Shown here piece after piece: positions 32,914 to 34,958 of a DNA stretch of 34,958 nucleotides (its first letter is position 1; each line of letters starts with the position of its first letter). Position numbers and translations under genes: made by a program. The stretch lies in NCBI GenBank assembly GCA_000969725.1, contig JXSR01S073250.1; one strand, given 5' to 3'. This stretch comes from Ophiothrix spiculata (taxonomy: Eukaryota > Echinodermata > Ophiuroidea > Amphilepidida > Ophiotrichidae). The notes under the pieces were generated by a model, which was given only the letters and a program-made list of their open reading frames with translations, was not told the DNA's origin and did not search any database.

Positions 32914-34524
32914 ATTTTGTCAATTTCTTGTAAACTTCTTTTGTCAGTCGCAATGAAGTATATAGATTTGTGATATTCCAAATAGTTAAATAAAGATGTG
33001 GTTAAAGAAATATTTAGTTTAACGACTTCTGTCCTTTGCATGCAAACCTTCAACATTTCGGAAACCACCGACCTAGAGTTAAAAATAATTCCTACAGAAT
33101 CAACTTGAATTGTGCACATGTGTGAGTTAGATAAACATGAACATATGCAGCACTTTATAGTTCCTTCGGCAAATATATCAATCAATTCGCACATAATCTG
33201 TAAATTGATTGATCATTTAATGGTTTACAAATAACAAGAAATTTCATTGAAATGAACAACAAGCGCTTAATATCAGCGTCTTACCGGGTATTATTAGTTA
33301 ATTACAGGAATGGCTTGAAGCATGCAGTCACGCGTTTTGTATTTCTATCATTCTATGGAGTAGAAACTTGATAATATCATGGAATTTAATTCATCTGTGA
33401 TTTATTCTACGATTGGAGTAACCAATCTATGTCTAGTTGACATGTTTGAGAAGAAATATAAATTTACAATTTTACGTTAATCAACACACATGTGCCAATA
33501 GTAATAGATAACGTTAAATGTAGCACCCATATATTACCACTTTTAAAATTTAATTAAATCAAAACTGTAAATCATGGTTAAAAGAGGTAGACAAACATCT
33601 ATATTGGTCGTTACTTGCATTTTTAATACTATCTGGTATATAGTCGAATGAAGCATACATGTACATGTATTATTCCTAATGTTGACCGGACTATGTTTTC
33701 GCTCTAAGGTCTTGAAAAATAATCTATTTCATAACACCTGTTTGATATTGCATTTATATAAGTTCAAAACGACACTTTTTACGCTTTAGAACTACTGATA
33801 ACCCTTCAATAATAGTAATGACCTTGGATACTTAGACATTTTTGTGTCCAAAGTCATTTGCTTGCTTGGAATCTTTCACTTTGAATTGTCTGCACAAGCA
33901 GGATATGCTGCATCACTGACTTGACTTGTGAATAGATTATATAGTTTCTAGAAAATAAACAAAACCAAGTGTAACACAAGCAAATATCTTTTCAATACAA
34001 ATTTCTTGTAAGTTTGAAATAAATCAATGTTTTTGTGCGTAACCTTGATCTTGATTAACAAAAATGGGAAATCTGAGCGTACTAAAATGCATGATGTTTT
34101 ATTAGCTATCACTTAAAGACGATAACAAGACAGGTTATTGATTTCACCTGCCAAATACTATCATGTATTATATTCACGATAGCTGAATATATGCTGCCCT
34201 TGTTATGAATAGGTGAGTCTCAACAAACCTCGTGTGCAAAAGTCATATTTTACCCAATCTCATCTTTTTTGTTTTTACTTGTTTGAATTGTGAAATTGAA
34301 TTTCCGTAGATATGATATAGAAATATGATATCGAGTGTATTGAAGAAGATGAGAATGGATATAAGATAAAAACGATGAGGCAAAAGTCATAAAACTCGGG
34401 GCGAAAAACGTATTGCTGCTTGTGTACATTGTAACGATAGCAGATTTCAAGCAGCCCTATATTAAAAGTTATGAAATGTAATGTCGATATTTGGTTATGC
34501 ATAAAATAGGCATTAACTATTAGT

Positions 34525-34958
34525 TAGGTCCCTTAACGAAAAAGTCGTTACAGAAATGACAAATCTTCCATTTTTGGCACAGATGTTCATTTCATCAAAC
34601 GATTTTCGAAACAAACTGGCTCCAAGAAAATCGAGCTATTTTGGGTCAAAAAATCATTTTTTTTTGTAAAAATAGGGTTTTTTGCTATTTTTGACGTATA
34701 AGTACGCAAAATTAACTTCTTTCTATTAAACTTTACGTTAAAAATATTGAATGCTTTTGTAAAAAATTACAGGTTAAATAAGTTGACTTAAAACAGTAAA
34801 ACAATAGACATTTGTGAACTAAAACACTTCATATCGCCGTTTCACTTTGTAACGCTTCAAAATGCAAATTATATATTGCCTTTACAAGACTCAACAAGGT
34901 AAACACTGTTTGTAGCGCCCCAAGAAGGGGTATTCGCACAGGGGACCAACGGCTTAAC
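34525..34958. other. Non-array sequence at the right edge
   Basis: Homology to the other A monomers stops after 'aactat', where A2 continues 'acaaatacagtcg'. The new sequence begins 'tagttaggtccc', has a small hairpin at 34534-34550 (TAACGA, loop, TCGTTA) and several A/T homopolymers. It ends with 'gcgccccaagaaggggtatt' and 'ggggaccaacggc'. It may be the left part of an insertion, but no right boundary lies in the window. No ORF is supported. Confidence 0.55.

Larger units (their letters stand above)
31386..34524 (+). repeat. Array monomer A3 (partial)
   Basis: This is the third A-type monomer, joined to B2 at the same point as A2 to B1. It carries SINE-1 and a short version of the A-only TIR element. 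It lacks about 320 bases near 33870, where 'cttggaat' runs directly into 'ctttcacttt'. Homology to A1/A2 stops after 'ggcattaactat' near 34520. The 135-codon minus-strand frame at 32787-33194 is not conserved in A1 or A2. Confidence 0.82.

Noticed and set aside
32787-33194. 135-codon minus-strand ORF in A3
   Set aside because: It overlaps the deleted TIR element, and only part (about 70 codons) is open in A1 at 5575-5787. In A2 and both Bs indels break the frame. There is no recognisable domain.
34531-34951. TIR pair GGTCCC/GGGACC framing the terminal sequence
   Set aside because: Six bases only, with no matching TSD at the flanks, and the right flank does not return to monomer A sequence.
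1-34958. CRISPR array, rRNA, LTR retrotransposon or Polinton-type giant element
   Set aside because: There is no evenly spaced short repeat set, no rRNA motif, no paired LTRs and no integrase or polymerase ORFs. The long repeats are array monomers.

Overview
The window looks like AT-rich, non-genic nuclear DNA from an animal, most likely a marine invertebrate. The phylum cannot be fixed from the sequence; hemichordate, echinoderm, mollusc, cnidarian and lancelet all remain possible. The eukaryotic call rests on tRNA-derived SINEs with Pol III A and B boxes, two LINE 3' ends with short tandem-repeat tails, a mariner relic, and several MITEs with clean target-site duplications (TSDs). No intact host gene, rRNA, CRISPR array or bacterial-type operon is visible. 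The only convincing protein-coding remnants belong to transposable elements: a 5'-truncated LINE reverse transcriptase at 29373-29930 and a broken mariner transposase at 18812-19286.

The main structure is a long-period repeat array. Two related monomer types alternate: A1 (about 2741-10130), B1 (10398-16060), A2 (16061-22516), B2 (25016-31385) and A3 (31386-34524). A monomers share a SINE, a TIR element and, in A1 and A2, a long 3' block. B monomers have empty sites for the SINE and TIR element, and carry a B-only block 'o' (13032-14440, 27700-28955). The B-to-A junctions at 16060 and 31385 are homologous, so B-A behaves as a dimeric higher-order unit. Further blocks (p, m, n) precede A1 (35-2740) and B2 (22991-25015). 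By eye, same-type copies (B1/B2, m1/m2) are much more alike than A is to B. I computed no percentages.

Each array copy acts as an empty-site control for the others, so most insertions can be delimited to the base. They are: a TAA-flanked long-TIR MITE (644-934); a hAT-like MITE with TSD TTTGAGGT (1761-2094); a TTAA-flanked element carrying a tRNA-like sequence (8269-9022); LINE 3' ends (7121-7412, 29373-30254); a full SINE (13969-14335) and an antisense remnant of the same family (10184-10397); a mariner relic holding a copied piece of the array (18653-19712); a TTA-flanked MITE (25964-26210); and a hairpin element (27768-27918). The element at 17476-18041 appears in three decay states in the three A monomers and is absent from both Bs.

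Nothing here suggests genes working together as a pathway. The window is a record of segmental amplification alternating with transposon insertion. The last 430 bases (34525-34958) leave the array and may be the left part of another insertion that runs past the window.
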